Shown here piece after piece: positions 9,431 through 21,485 of a stretch of DNA of 64,000 nt. Positions within the stretch are counted from its first letter, which is position 1; each line of letters begins with the position of its first letter. The notes under the pieces are model-generated. The model ran no database searches, was not told the origin of the DNA, and saw nothing but the letters and a program-made list of their open reading frames with translations. The position numbers were made by a program, and so were the translations under genes. Source of the stretch: Hoplostethus atlanticus (Eukaryota; Chordata; Actinopteri; Trachichthyiformes; Trachichthyidae); NCBI GenBank assembly GCA_034670405.1, contig JAXDDX010000010.1, forward strand, positions 6,607,501-6,671,500, given 5' to 3'.

Positions 9431-10333
9431 GATAATTGGTTCATTTATACCATGTGGGCACCTGCAACCTGTCACTGGTGAGCTGAATTACACTGCAAAT
9501 GAGAATATATTTCCTCCAACAAAATCGACTGAATTGTTCTAAAGGGTACCAATAGTCATGCCCATGCCATAACCAATTTTCAATTTTGAAACCATAACAT
9601 TTTTTTTTTCTTTCTTTCTTATTGTTCGATCATGTTCTGTTGTAAATCGATAGATGAATGTGTGAAGACCAAACGTTATTTCAATTTCCAATTATTTCAG
9701 AAGATATCTGCATATAATGCGAGGGGGCCAATAATCTTGGCCAGAACTGTCTCAAGGCGGCTTGAAGAGGGTACAGGGTACCAGAACGTCACCCACTGGT
9801 TGTTATCAATTTTATCGTGGTCAGTATGTCACCATGTGATGACAGTGTTCTTGCTGGTTAATCTGGCAACTGAGGAGAGGTGAATATTACCCCACCTGGC
9901 TTTCCATACTCTAAACACTAGGACGCTGCTGCCACTTCCACTAGTAGAGAGCAGAGTAGAGTTTAGCTCTCTTTCCCCACTAGCAGCTAACAGAGCCATA
10001 TGCCATCTTCAAGTGCCCCAGTACACTCTTACGTCTGCGATCACAAGTCAGAAATACATTCTTAAGTGCCTTTGGCTGGAAATAATAACCAAATGGACCC
10101 TGTCAATTTTTGGTGGCTGTTTTAGTTTAGACAACATCAAGTGCATCAGAGCATCTTCATTGCTGCTGCAGCAGAATGCAAAAGAACGCATATACCGCCG
10201 GCAGATCTCTGATATTGTGTTGTCTGAGGAGGAGTGCTGTGCAGTGCGCTCCTTGTGCGTTGTAGGTGAAGCTACTCTTTAATTCATGTTGTGTACATAT
10301 AAATGGCAAATAATAAAATTTGACATTGCTATG
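9431..10333. other. Unannotated, partly Tc1-end-like DNA
   Basis: No reliable gene. The stretch has a T-run near 9600, scraps resembling Tc1 ends to about 9790, and an 89-codon open frame at 10013-10282 (MPQYTLTSAI...) with no domain I recognise and no context to support it. Confidence 0.4.
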
Positions 10334-10378
10334 TCATCCATGTGGACCAGAGGAGGAGGCAAAACAATCTGTGTTACG

Positions 10379-10520
10379 TCTTCTCAAGCCAATTTTATCA
10401 GCCCTTGGAGGTCTCTTTGAGGTGCCATAAATACAACCGTGTTGACTCTGCACCTCCTGGACAAGAATATCTGTTTCTTCTTGGGTGAAGCTTTTATGGC
10501 AGTATTGGTTGGGACGGTAG
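10379..10520 (-). pseudogene. SANT/Myb-like DNA-binding domain fragment
   Basis: The minus-strand frame contains KSFTQEETDILVQEVQSQHG and CIYGTSKRPPRADKIGL. This is the first two helices of the Myb/SANT-like domain found in NAIF1-like proteins and in the second protein of Harbinger-type transposons. Only about 45 residues are recognisable, and neither a third helix nor a downstream partner is present. It is probably a transposon scrap rather than a host exon, although a host origin cannot be excluded without a search. Confidence 0.55.
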
Positions 10521-10839
10521 CGGATGGAATGAGCTGATTTGATTGGAAAGAATTGAAGCCAGTCCTCACTACACCCACTGACCACACCTTCGGCTGTTTC
10601 ATGTTCCTGACACTGCTGAGAGCTTAGCATCTTTGTCAAAGTAAAATATATTTCAGTTTTTAGCAGAGGGTCACTTTTAAATGGGTTTCAATAGTCTGCT
10701 AGCAACAGCAGTGTTGTGTTATGTTGTTATTTGATGTGTTGTGTTAGTGCGTTGTTATGTCGTGTTGTTTTGTGTTGTTCATGCTTTTTGAAATCTGGAT
10801 AATTTGAAGGAAATAAGTGATAACAATTTGAAGGAAACA

Positions 10840-11267
10840 TTGAAAGGATAGAAAGAGAAAGAGAGAGTGAGAGAGAGACATGATTTAGAGAAAGCTTGAA
10901 CTGAACTGTCTGTCCAGGCATCTCTCTCTCTAGTCAGTAATTGGTTTGTGTTGTTGGGTGTGACTAACTCTGCCTCTCTCTCTCTCTGCTATCACAAACG
11001 CAGCGCACACATACACACACACACACACACACTGCTGCTGCCTCTCACTTGCTCTGTCCTCCCTCTCGCTTTCATTTCAGTGACACACACCATCACTCCT
11101 CCTCTCTCTCTCATTCACACAATCTCTCACTTCACCTTTCTCTTCCTATTCTCCTCCTCTCTCTCTTCCTCCCTCTCTCTCCTCCCGCTCTCTCTTCCTC
11201 CCTCTCTCTCTCCTCCCGCTCTCTCCTCCTCCTCTCTCTCTCCTCCTCCCTCTCTCTCTCCTCCTAC
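10840..11267. repeat. GA/CT- and CA-rich low-complexity block
   Basis: GA-rich (10843-10880), CT-rich, a (CA)n run at about 11008-11032, and a 160-bp polypyrimidine run (11100-11267). The polypyrimidine run abuts the splice donor of the coiled-coil exon, so on that gene's strand the intron begins with a long purine (GGAGGA/GAGAGA) tract. Confidence 0.9.
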
Positions 11268-11416
11268 CGTTTGTACTGCAGTAGTTTCTCTTCAGCCTCC
11301 TGTCTTTCTCCCAGCTGCCTCTGCAGGTGAAGGATCTCCCTCCGGTAAGACGTCGTCTTCCCCTCTGCCGCCTCCTCCAACGCTGCCAGCCTGGCCGACG
11401 CCTGCCTCCGATACAC
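11268..11416 (-). CDS. Internal exon of an unidentified coiled-coil protein
   Basis: This minus-strand exon is 149 bp. The acceptor is GTCGTCCAG and the donor GTAGGA. It starts in phase 0 and ends with two bases of a codon. It encodes VYRRQASARLAALEEAAEGK and then TTSYRREILHLQRQLGERQE and AEEKLLQYKR, a charged helix with heptad-like Leu/Ala spacing typical of coiled coils. GC-rich, codon-balanced sequence stands out sharply from the surrounding simple repeats. The start phase matches the phase-0 end of the exon at 60504-60593, and composition is similar, so I infer they are consecutive exons of one gene. I do not recognise the gene. Confidence 0.7.
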
Positions 11417-11423
11417 CTGGACG

Positions 11424-11583
11424 ACACACACACCCGTGTGCGCGCACACACACACACACACACACAGAGGAATGCAATGTGGAGTGTTGCTGTGAAGGAA
11501 GTGGATTTAAATGAAGGACAGCACAGAGACAACTGGAGTGGAGGAGGAGGGAGAGTCACACACACCGGGACACGGTGAGGGAT

Positions 11584-11628
<45 letters not shown>

Positions 11629-11760
11629 AAGCACACACCGTACACTACCCTAGAGATTTTTAGTCTTGTGGATAGGGGCCGGTGTGAGTGCAAGATTACT
11701 TGTGGTGTGTTTGATGTGTGTGTGTGTGTGTGTGCGTGTGTGCATGTGTGCATGTGTTTG
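11424..11760. repeat. (CA)n and (GT)n microsatellites
   Basis: Separate runs at about 11447-11466 (CA), 11585-11626 (CA, ~20 units) and 11717-11752 (GT), with a further CA run at 11889-11910. They generate long His/Thr and Cys/Val open frames that are not genes. Confidence 0.95.
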
Positions 11761-13767
11761 TAGGCAACATGTGTGTGTTGATAACAGTACTCAGACTGTG
11801 ATATTTAAGTTGTTATATTAACGGCTGTAGAGGTGCTGACAGCTCCCAACTACTGCTAGTAGAGTAGCAATAGAGAGAGGTAGTGCAGCACACACACACA
11901 CGCACACACAGTCGTACAAGTAGAATAGATGTTGATTGTCATGCAGATTTTTTTTTATTCAATTGTACTTAGATGCTTTGGTAAAATAGTGATTCTAATA
12001 GCAAGCAAATACATTGATTGATTGAGAGAGAGGGGCACTTTAAGATCAATAGAGTACAGATGAATCGGTAGAAGGAGATGGAGATTAAATGAGCAAAAAT
12101 AAGGATGGAGAAAGACAGAGAGAGAGAGAGTAAAACATAGAGAGACAGATGGAGATGTAGAAACAGAGTGAGAGCGAGAGCAGGCTAGAGACAGGATCTT
12201 TTGGTGTTCTGTTTGCAGCAGTGGGAGAAGATTTAGTGATGAGAAGACCCACAGACAGTTCCATCCATTTACATTCCACATTCAAGTCATCTATCTGACT
12301 CTCCTATCCAGAGAGTTTTCCAATGAGGTCAACAGTAGAATTCCTAGATCGCCAACATTACACGCAACCAATAGTAAGGAGGTCACGGATCGGAGGTCAC
12401 AGCACCCAGACACCAGATGGAACAAACTGTGATGGTAGAATGGGCATGGATTTTAGTCTGTAGGTCTGTATTTGACTATGGAGGCATTTTGTATTCGCAT
12501 GCTGGATGCAGTTTACCACAGTTTGTGTTTTATTACCGGACATAAATTTCACACTCACCGCTGTGATTCATATCAAAATGCTGCCTGCTCTTCTCTAACA
12601 ACCGGAAGGGAAATGTACCGTGGTATGTTTATCTATAAGGCTTCCCCTGTACCTCATATCTCTACTGTCTTTAAAGTCCAGTAATTAGGGTACCAGATCA
12701 CAGGACTGGTTGTAAATATTGAACTGGACAAGACCTGTTTCTGGTAATACAAACTGTATAAATGGAACAGACTACAAAGAACTTTGAAATTGGAATTTCT
12801 TGTCCCCCTCGATAATATAAGCAATAATATCTCACATTTTCTATAGTGTTTGCTTTTTTATTTTGCTGACTGTTTAAAAGGAGATCCTGATCTCAATGAG
12901 GCTACCTGATTAAATAAAGTATAAATGAAAAAATAAAGGAAAGTACTATGGAAAGACCTGAAAGACCTGAAAGCAGGTCAAAATAATTTTTGCTTCAAGA
13001 CAGGAGCAAATAAAGGAGGAATATATAGAAGAGAGGGATGTGATGGATGGGTGAAATGAAGTATTTCTTGAAGAGATGAGTTTTAAGGCTCAGGGCCATA
13101 TTTAAGAGGCGTGCTAATTACTACTGTGCCCATAGACCTGATGGACGTAGCTTTTCTCCAGTTAAGCATCTGATTTATTAGGACCACTTATGCAAATCAA
13201 ATCAGTCACAATTTTCCAATTAGATTACCTGAGGTGAAACCATAGCGCCACACACCGCAGTGCTGCTCTCAAAGCAACAGACAGCTGAGAGAGCAGACTG
13301 CCATCTCCCCAATGTAGCTGAGCCAGAGGCCAGGAGATGAAGGGGTGTTACGGGTGTTAAGTTATGTCATTGCAGGTACGGCATGACTAATCTCGGTCTG
13401 AGACTCCAGTTCATTTTGTATTTCATCATGCGGTGATAATATAATATGACTATAATTTACTTTAATCTCATCCGTCAACATTTGCAAGAGAGTAATTATC
13501 AAATGGAACACACTCTCTCATTTATTTCTTCTTATCCTCTTTCTTATTTTCTCTCTGCCTGCTGTGCCTTTGAACAAATAACAGCAGACATGGCTTTCTC
13601 ACCCTGAGACAACCATGGCTTACTGCCACTACTGCAGGACACTGTCAGGTCTGGATGTGATTTGGGTCCAGTTTGACAGTTGATTAGTCTTTTTTTCATG
13701 CATGTTTTCATGCATTCTCTTCATTCTCCCAGTCTAAGAAATTATGGTATGTAACCAGGCCTCTCCT
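11761..13767. other. Intronic repeat DNA, no gene seen
   Basis: Apart from repeat copy A and GA/CT-rich tracts at 12020-12185, I see nothing coding. Open frames here are short and lack domains. Confidence 0.5.
12266..12452 (-). repeat. Dispersed repeat family 1, copy A
   Basis: Contains CATTTACATT, a TCCTATCCAGAGAG block, ATTCCTAGATCGCCAACATT, GCAACCAATAGTAAGGAGGT and GGAGGTCACAGCACCCAGAC. At least ten other pieces of the same consensus occur in this window, in both orientations. The opposite strand ends in ...GTGTCAGCTAAATGCCTAAAATGT, like the tail of many fish SINE-type repeats. Confidence 0.75.
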
Positions 13768-14360
13768 TCATGACTGGAGAGAGGTCTGCTGTGAAACTCC
13801 AAACTCACTATGAGCCTGTATGACACTTGCACGGGCTGTGTCACCTGGTCGCATCTTTAGTAGACACAGCCTGGAAGTGAGAAAGGCTACTATTCTAAAT
13901 AGCATCAGATGAAGGCATTTGGAAACATAAGCTCTTCCAGGCGAGACACACACATCTGCTATCTTGCACGATACCGGCTCCAGCCGAGCTGCTGTACAGT
14001 GTTCCATTAATGTCACAGACCATGGGAGAGCTAGAGCGGCGCTGGGGGCCATGATGTCTGACAGGTCATTTATAGCATCTTTAAATGGCTTGAGAAATGC
14101 CACTACAGTTTTTAGATTATTCACATCCATATACCTAATTCAATCATATTGATTGGCCTCCATGAGAAATGCAATTGCAATATCGTCACACTGTTGGAGC
14201 ACAGAATCCATCATGCCAGAGTTCAACCTTGTCTCTACAGATTGTTTCAGAGATTTTCTTAGCTTTCCCCTTTGACTGGAGTGTTTGAAGTAGGTGACCA
14301 AGTTCCTCACGTCAGTAATTAGATTGGAGACTTGGGGGACTGTCTCAGGTGAGAAAGAAC
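13768..14360 (-). pseudogene. hAT-like transposase relic
   Basis: On the minus strand, one frame reads VPQVSNLITDVRNLVTYFKH, then QRGKLRKSLKQSVETRLNSG and MDSVLQQCDDIAIAFLMEAN. A stop follows, and a second frame has VVAFLKPFKDAINDLSD. These are central-region phrases of hAT transposases (the helical part before the RNase-H/dimerisation domain). Stops and frameshifts interrupt it. No zinc-finger BED or C-terminal dimerisation motif was found. Terminal repeats were not located. Confidence 0.65.
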
Positions 14361-15021
14361 TGGAGAAAAGAACATTGTAAGTATGTGTGCCTTTGAGTTG
14401 AGCCTGCTGTAACCTCTCTAGGCTGCCACCATATTTGCTCCTCTCTCATGAAATCCAGGTCGACTTGCAAGTTGCCAAGCAGCCGATCGTCGCATCAAAC
14501 GTAATTCGTCTGACTGATGAATCATTTCATCATAATGTCATCATAAACTAGTCAGCCAGCTAAAATCTAGACGACCTGGAAGGCGTAGTAGGTTTATGCA
14601 GCTCCACCGGTTATTCAGTGACAAATTATTTCATCATGTGACAGCCTAGGTGGTAGGTTATTTTTTTTTTTTAATTTGCATTTTACAGGAACAAAAAAAC
14701 ATGCAAAGGTGTCTGGCGGACTGCCCACTGACATATATTCCAGACACATATTGTACTCTATTTATTAAGGAAATGACTAAGTGTTATGCCAACAGAAACT
14801 GAATGGATACTTCAGTAAGATCAGAGGCAAGTGTATGTGTCTGTGTGTGTGTTTGTGTGTGTGGGGTGGGGTTGGGGGGGTGGGGTGAAGCTGGTAAACG
14901 CTCACTTACACGCTTGTGCGCACACACACACATACACACAAGTGGTTGTGGGGTTGGCATGAAGCCAGGTGAGTAGTGGAATTGATCCATCCACCCACTC
15001 AGCATCAGCTCTCCAAACAAA

Positions 15022-15024
<3 letters not shown>
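14361..15024. other. Repeat-derived DNA, no gene seen
   Basis: Contains a short inverted pair (CCAGGTCGAC near 14456, GACGACCTGG near 14571) and GT/G-rich tracts at 14833-14890. No coding signal. Confidence 0.4.

Positions 15025-15084
<60 letters not shown>
15024..15084. repeat. (CA)n microsatellite, ~30 units
   Basis: Uninterrupted CA run. It produces spurious poly(Cys-Val) and poly(Thr-His) open frames on both strands. Confidence 0.97.
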
Positions 15085-15087
<3 letters not shown>

Positions 15088-15211
15088 AACCTATTGCATA
15101 CATATGGGGGGCCCTTGGGGAGAGAGGCATTTTGCCACCTCAGGCGTCCTGGCCTTTAGATAGAGACTTGTCAATATATGGCAATTAAACAGCTGAACAC
15201 ACAGCTCTGGA

Positions 15212-15218
<7 letters not shown>

Positions 15219-15260
<42 letters not shown>
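15219..15260. repeat. (GT)n microsatellite, ~20 units
   Basis: Uninterrupted GT run about 135 bp after a (CA)n run, so the pair forms a potential long hairpin-prone inverted simple repeat. Confidence 0.97.
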
Positions 15261-15639
15261 CTCTATGTATGACTAATAGTAGATTAACTGAAGCAGCATG
15301 AAGAGCCAAATTAGTGTAGACACAAGAATAATATTCGGCTGATAAACAAAAAGTCAGTACTTAGCAGAACATTTCTAAATCCATTTTGGACACCGGTCAT
15401 AATCACTGGACACATGCCTGGTGTCATAAAATACTCACAATCATATCAATATCACATATTTCCTTGTTTCTGAAAGAAAACATTTCTGTAGTTGGATCAC
15501 ATTGGAGAGCAAACTAACAAGGTAACACTGGCTCCTAACAGACATCGCTTTGAAAAATGTCTTGACCCAAACAGTGTCACTGAGGTACAAAACAGGAAAC
15601 TAGTGACTAGTAGTTCTCTTGCCTACCTATGTTGAATGC

Positions 15640-15697
15640 ATTTATTGTAAGTCGCTTTGGATAAAAGTGTCTGCTAAATGCCTGTAATGTAATGTAA
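15640..15697 (+). repeat. Fish SINE-type 3' tail
   Basis: GTAAGTCGCTTTGGATAAAA followed by GTGTCTGCTAAATGCCTGTA and ATGTAATG repeats. This is a tail shared by many fish short interspersed repeats. The rest of the element is not recognisable upstream. Confidence 0.7.
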
Positions 15698-15995
15698 TGA
15701 AACTAAAACGAGTATCTAAACCATAAACCATGAGAAAAACTTTTGATTGTTTGTAAAACTTTATTCTTTATCATAATGAAATCTAATACTTAGCATGTTC
15801 TAGTGCTGAAGGAGTTAGTTGTGTATGCTTATATAACCCTATATTTTCCTTTGCTGTATCCTATGACAATTTGGTCCTGCAACAGCCCAATTTTTCCACT
15901 GGTGATCATTAAAGTTTCATCTTATTTTATCATCTTCTATACATTTAAGCCATTTATGTGACTCTTTTCCACATAATAGATATACACTAAGTGCA

Positions 15996-16061
15996 ACTAG
16001 AGAATAAGCCTTAATTCCTAGATCACCAACATTACAAGCAACCAATAGTAATATCTAGGGA
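15996..16061 (-). repeat. Dispersed repeat family 1, copy B
   Basis: AATAAGCCTTAATTCCTAGA then TCACCAACATTACAAGCAAC and CAATAGTAA, matching the core of copy A. Confidence 0.75.
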
Positions 16062-17860
16062 AATCATTTAGTTGGAAGAGGATGAAGTGAGGCAGAAGGG
16101 AAGTGATTCTGCTGTCACTTCCTTCCAAGGAGTAAATTCTAGTTGGTACTGCCGTGTTGTAGCACTATAAACTTAAACAAGACCACTGAGCCATTCACAG
16201 TGCCAGCTCTCTCTTTGGCCAGGCTGCTGATTCCCAGCTCTGCTCAGTAATGAATATAATTGGTGTTTTCTGTCAGGGAACTATTATCTAGGAAGCAAAA
16301 TGTCTCCCAGGCTGGGGCTAAATCTCCATCAATCCCCCCAGGGAGGCGTCAGGGCACCGGCATCAGCCCAGCTGAAGCAGTGACATTTAGGCCTCACAGG
16401 GAGCTGAACAACACCAAACCAATACAGTATATCCCCCTCCCAGCTGCAGCCCAGAAAGACTGGCTGACCTTCTCCACACAATAACAACAAAAATGCTATA
16501 AACGCTGTATAGTTGTGGGTTGTTTTTTTTGTTTTTCCAATCCAGTGGAACAATGTTAGGTGTTTTTCATTACTTTTTACTTTTTTTTTAACGTCTTTTT
16601 CTCCAGTGGAAATTGACTGAGCACTACACAGTTCCACACATTTACACTTGGGGGCTGCCCAGTACAACCACCAACTTCTAATGTTGGCCATATGGTTTTT
16701 CAGACTAGTATCCAGCCAGTCACAAGCCTGCTTCTCTAACCTAACATTGCACCACTTTTTGATTCTGTATAGCAACTCTTCTATTTTATTAGGTTTTAAA
16801 CCCTCTACCATGGTTTTCAATGCTCTAGTGGTGTATATGCTAGAATTGTGCTTAAAATAAAACAATGTATTGGACCTGTTTAGAACTAACCAATACAATG
16901 TAAACCCACAGGAAAGCAAAATCCAAGAAGAGATATCATATTTATACCTTTTAATTCTCCTCCTCTCTTTTTAACACTAATATGAGACTAAAGGCATTTT
17001 CTCCTATTTGTCAAATTCATTTCAGGAGAAACAACCACATAACAGCTCATGTTGATCTCACTCTGATCAAAACCAGAGATCTCCAAATGATCTGAAATAA
17101 GTGTCATTTAACTCTCCCGAATGAGTCTCCATGCACAAGACCATGAGATTAGACAAAGACCTTAAAGAAAACTCAGTATGATGTTTTATGACTCCTATGA
17201 TTTGGATGTTTCTTCTCAAACATGCAGTTTTCATATACTGCTGCATTTTCCTATTGAAGCCATGAGGGCAGCAGCCATAGAGTAGGAGCTTCTGTACTAG
17301 CATTGCTGTATGTCCTGCCAATTGATTAAACCCAATTAATGCTACAGCTAGCAATTGGTATTGCTGCAGAGTAAATCTTGAGCTTGTGTTGAAAGCTGCA
17401 TAAGCCCTCCTCTCTTTACTCTCAAACCAACTGTAATGCTATTTAACACCCCAAACCAGACCCCAATATCCTGTTCATTCATTCACAGCTCCAAACTCTG
17501 TTTAAATCGCTGCACTAAAGCAGCTATGAACCCATTCCATCAACAATAAAGCATCTCTGCATTTGTAAACAGATTAACCGTCGCTTCTGATATTGGCTGT
17601 CTGGTGTCATTAGCAGAGGAAACCCAGTGAGGAAATGAATCAGTCCCATTAAGGCGGGCAGTATTCAGCTAGGCCGACTCCGTTGCCCACCCCCAACCCA
17701 TCCTGCTGTTTCTGATGGGAGATGACATGTTGGATGGAAAGTTAATGACAGAAAAGAAGAAAGATGACACAGGAAACTGGAATGGATGAAACTAGTCCAC
17801 CTACTGTAGACAGGCTTGGGGCTCGCAGAAGCAGAGCTTGCGACTGAACAAAGTGAGCAT
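16062..17860. other. Intronic DNA, no supported gene
   Basis: A 196-codon minus-strand open frame (16329-16919) is the longest non-repeat frame in this stretch. I see no domain, splice context or codon signature to support it, and its C-terminus overlaps a different composition block. 17060-17560 is moderately AT-rich and featureless. Confidence 0.4.
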
Positions 17861-17865
17861 AGCAT

Positions 17866-18010
17866 GCTTTCCTTTGAGCAAGGCACTTAACCCCCCAACT
17901 GCTCCAGTGACTGCAAAGGTCACTGGAGCTCAACTGATACTGTGGTTGTGCTGTGCAGCTCCCAGGTGTGAATGTGTGTAACTGTATGAATATGAAACAG
18001 GGTGGGGCTG
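17866..18010 (+). repeat. Fish SINE-like repeat fragment
   Basis: Contains GAGCAAGGCACTTAACCCCC, CAACTGCTCCAGTG and later CAGCTCCCAGGTGTGAATGT, phrases that recur in fish short interspersed repeats. Confidence 0.55.
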
Positions 18011-18534
18011 ACAAAGAGCAAGGAGGTCAGTGAACCTTCCCTTCTGGCTGATGGTGGGGAGTCAGGCTCCTGTGGCGTTGAGGGACGTGGGTGGACGTTA
18101 GTGGGAGGTTGGAGAGCAGTAGTGAGAGGGTCAGTCTGACAAGAGAGGTGGTAGATTAAGTGTCTCTGGAAGATGAGGTGCTCTGAGAACAGCATTCCAC
18201 TGTACCACATCAGATGAGGAGCTGGGAGGAACTGGGAGGAACTGGGAGGAGGTGAGACAATCTAAATAAGGCATGGAGGACCAGACTGTCTGCCTCTTGA
18301 TGTCTCTCTCTCTCTTTTTCTGTGTCTCTTTTATGAGCTGTATTGTCAAGTATGGTGAACAGCAGAGTGACAGCCAATACCTCTGTGTGTGTACTATTGG
18401 CTATGTAGTTCCTCTCTGACTCTTACACAGAGACAGAGTTTGGTGTTTGGTTGGACACATATTGATGGTTTGGTGGTGTTTGGTTGGACAGATGCTAATG
18501 GCTTGGTGGTGTTTGAATGGACAATTTTAGTTGA

Positions 18535-18655
18535 TTGATACCTTTATTAATCCCCCAAGGATGAAATTCTCTTTCCTCCCTCTGACTGAGTGCAAGGTCA
18601 GCCAGCTAGTGGAGCAGGTAGGGGTTAAGTACTTTGCTCAAAGATACTGATGCTA
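18535..18655 (+). repeat. Dispersed repeat family 2 ('TTTATTAATCCCC' type)
   Basis: TTGATACCTTTATTAATCCC then CCAAGGATGAAATTCTCTTT and later GTTAAGTACTTTGCTCAAAG. A second copy occurs at 26712-26850, and a short piece at 28281-28310. Confidence 0.65.
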
Positions 18656-21319
18656 ACATACTCACCCAGCCAAAACTTTTAGATGGTCAGTGCACGTAAA
18701 CTCAGCATATTCAAAATTAATTAGAAAACCACCTGACTTGCATGTCAGCTGGATTGAGCCATTGCCCATAGGTGTGAATTTGAGTCTCGATTGCATGTCC
18801 CTGCTGGAAAATAATGTTTTGAAACAGTTTGTTGACCAGTTTAGGCCAGTTACCAACTCCTGCTGGTCAGACCAGCTAATGTTGGTAGCTGAGCCCTACA
18901 GAGGAACCTGGCTTTTATCTTTGTGGATGGAAGCAGTATATAAACCAAGCAAAACCACAGAGATGGTCTAGACAGATGCAAGATATATTTTTAACAGCGA
19001 ACAGAAGCACTTCCTTATACATAATGTGAAATAAATGGCACGAACAGACTGCAGGACTGCCTTATTAGTTATCCTTAAGCTACACAGGACACACACACAC
19101 ACACACACACACACTCATACACTGACAATAACACAGACATGCAGACATTATATTACAGACATACTCAGCGACATACATACTTACACCTACATACCTACAC
19201 ACCTACACACACGCACACCCACACACAACATCTCAGCTCCCCGCAGTGCCTTCCATCCTATCTAGCCCATAAAACTCAATTTCCCACAATCCCCTGCTGT
19301 TCGTGCAGGCTGTTCCAGGACCCATGGGAGGCCTCCAGGGAATCTTAAACAGGATTGCCATCTGAAGTACCTCTTTGAAAGGGAAATTCAATTAAATTGC
19401 TCAACTGCATGTTGTTCCCATATTATTGGACAGCTGAGTCAATACTTTAAACATGAACAAGAATCACAAAAATACAATCACCAAGTGTAATGGATGCTGA
19501 GGAATTGTCTCCGTAGCATTAGTGCAGAGACATGACATGATAAGCTAGTAAATATGACATCAATTGACCCTTTACTCCTTTACTATTGGATGCTTGTAAT
19601 GTTGGTGATCTAGGAATTGAAGCTTATTCTACTGTTGACCTCAGAGAGTCAGATAAATGAAATGTAAAATGTAGAGGTGAATTCTGCTTTGCGGTGGGTT
19701 ACTGCTGTAACAGGGTAATCTTCAATGCACAAAGGAAGCAGGTAGCAGGTAGTACCTCCACCCACTCTCACCCGACAACCTCTCCATATACTCTCACATC
19801 ATTAAATCATCAGGAATATAGTGTGTGTGTCTGGCACATAAAAAGGGACATGGGGCTATTTGTAATTGATATATTCCATCTTCAATTTGGATCTTATTTG
19901 AGAATCCTGGAAAAAAAATCTAACTAACGGAAAGAGTGAGGGGAGGATAATGACATTTCTGGGAACACCATCATAAATCGGCGGTGGTTTCTACAATGCT
20001 GTTGTCAGACAAAAAACATTTCCCATTTCCAAGTTTCCAATGTACTACATCTGTTGAGTGAGTTCCATGACCCTTGAATATTAAAGGGCATTTCTTTGTT
20101 GTCAGGTGGATGTGTTTCCTGATGTTCAGGAAACTGATTTTTGGTTCAAAGGGCTCATGGAAACACTCCTAATGCACATTTTATTTTTTTTTGTGCCATT
20201 TTAAAGGTTTGCATGAAACTCACTTGACATTTGGATGGAAACATAGCCACTGATGGAAAGAGACTGAAGAGCCTAAGACTGGGCTAAATGGGAGATTAGC
20301 AGCTCGTCAGGACACATCACATTACTCACATTGGAATTCATGTGCTGTTGGCGGCTACACATGAGTCTGTACTACACAGACTATACATATATATATATAT
20401 GTAAGTGTATGTATGGCACAACATGTCCAGAAAAATATGTTGAATTCTGAAATTACTGGGATTTCATACCAGACCTAAAGAACACTATAAATCCCTGCCA
20501 AATCTGAAGACTCACCAACATATTATTAGCACATGGTGAGCTATCCTTCAAGTGAATACAGATTCATTTAAACAACACTGACTTTCTTGTTGAATATGAA
20601 GAGGAATGCTATGAGAGGAGAGGAGGGGGTGAGGAGAGGAGAGGATAGGAGGGGAGGAAAGAAGAAGGGGTGAGGAGAAGAGAGGAGGAGGACCCACGGT
20701 GCAGAGCTACATTCTCTCAGGCACTGCCGCAGGCAAACCTCCATCATTATGCATTGCATTACTTTGAGTTCTGCTCACTAGTGGCCGAGTTTGATAATGC
20801 AGTATTTTGGATACTTTCAAAGTCAATGCGGTTATGTAAATGAGCTGGCTGCTCGGTAAGTAATTGCGATGCGTGTTAGAGCAGAGGTGTAATGCTTCAC
20901 AAACCCTATGGCTTGGTGCAGACCTGAGGTTTAGAGCCATAGACCAGACATTGGTGTGAAAGATAAAAAATAACTGCCACACATACACCAAGCAGATATA
21001 TCTAATATATAAATATAAATAAATAATAATAAATAAATATCTAAAATCATAGCGGATAGCCGTTTAATACCACATTGTACTCTATCCTTATTTACATCCC
21101 ATTTCTTCTTCGGTGTATCCTATTCTCTGCTGCTGCAACAACCCAATTTCCCCATGAGGATTAAGTTTCATCTAATCTAATCTATATACACATCCAACCG
21201 TTTGCCGATGTCACCCCTTCCAACATTACCCTCCTCTATCATGTACAGTCCATGGCATAGCAGTGCTGTCTGTTCTCTGTGTGTGTGTCTCTGTTCCCAC
21301 ATGATCCAGCCTGGCCCAC
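18656..21319. other. Intronic DNA with simple repeats
   Basis: (CA)n at 19089-19112 and CA-rich sequence to 19230, a copy of family 1 at 19575-19672, a GA-rich tract at 20608-20695, and TATATA at 20386-20400. No gene seen. Confidence 0.5.
19575..19672 (+). repeat. Dispersed repeat family 1, copy C
   Basis: TTTACTATTGGATGCTTGTA, ATGTTGGTGATCTAGGAATT and GAAGCTTATTCTACTGTTGA, the reverse-complement orientation of copies A and B. Confidence 0.75.
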
Positions 21320-21485
21320 TGAGACTGAGAGGGGTAGCAGCCTCAAAGGTCAGGGTACTATGGCTTTGGCCCTTGACCTTCTTACTATTGGTTGTTCATA
21401 ATTTTGGTGATAACGAAATTGGAACTTACTTTACTACTGGACGTCACCCTGGATAAGAGTGTCAGCTAGATGCCTAAAATGTGAG
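21320..21485 (+). repeat. Dispersed repeat family 1, copy D (with tail)
   Basis: Contains TTACTATTGGTTGTTCATAA, a diverged middle and the tail GGATAAGAGTGTCAGCTAGA followed by TGCCTAAAATGT. The tail is what links the family to SINE-type repeats. Confidence 0.7.

Noticed and set aside
11146-11634. Long open frames on both strands rich in Cys/Val, His/Thr, Ser/Leu and Arg/Glu.
   Set aside because: They are translations of CA/GT and CT/GA simple repeats. Only the 149-bp exon inside (11268-11416) has splice sites and non-repetitive codons.
14784-15309. Poly(Cys-Val) and poly(Thr-His) frames.
   Set aside because: Pure microsatellite translation.
16329-16919. 196-codon minus-strand open frame starting MLSCGFTLYWLVLNRSN.
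   Set aside because: No domain, no repeat of the reading in neighbouring exons, no codon or composition contrast. Long enough to be noted but not enough to call a gene.
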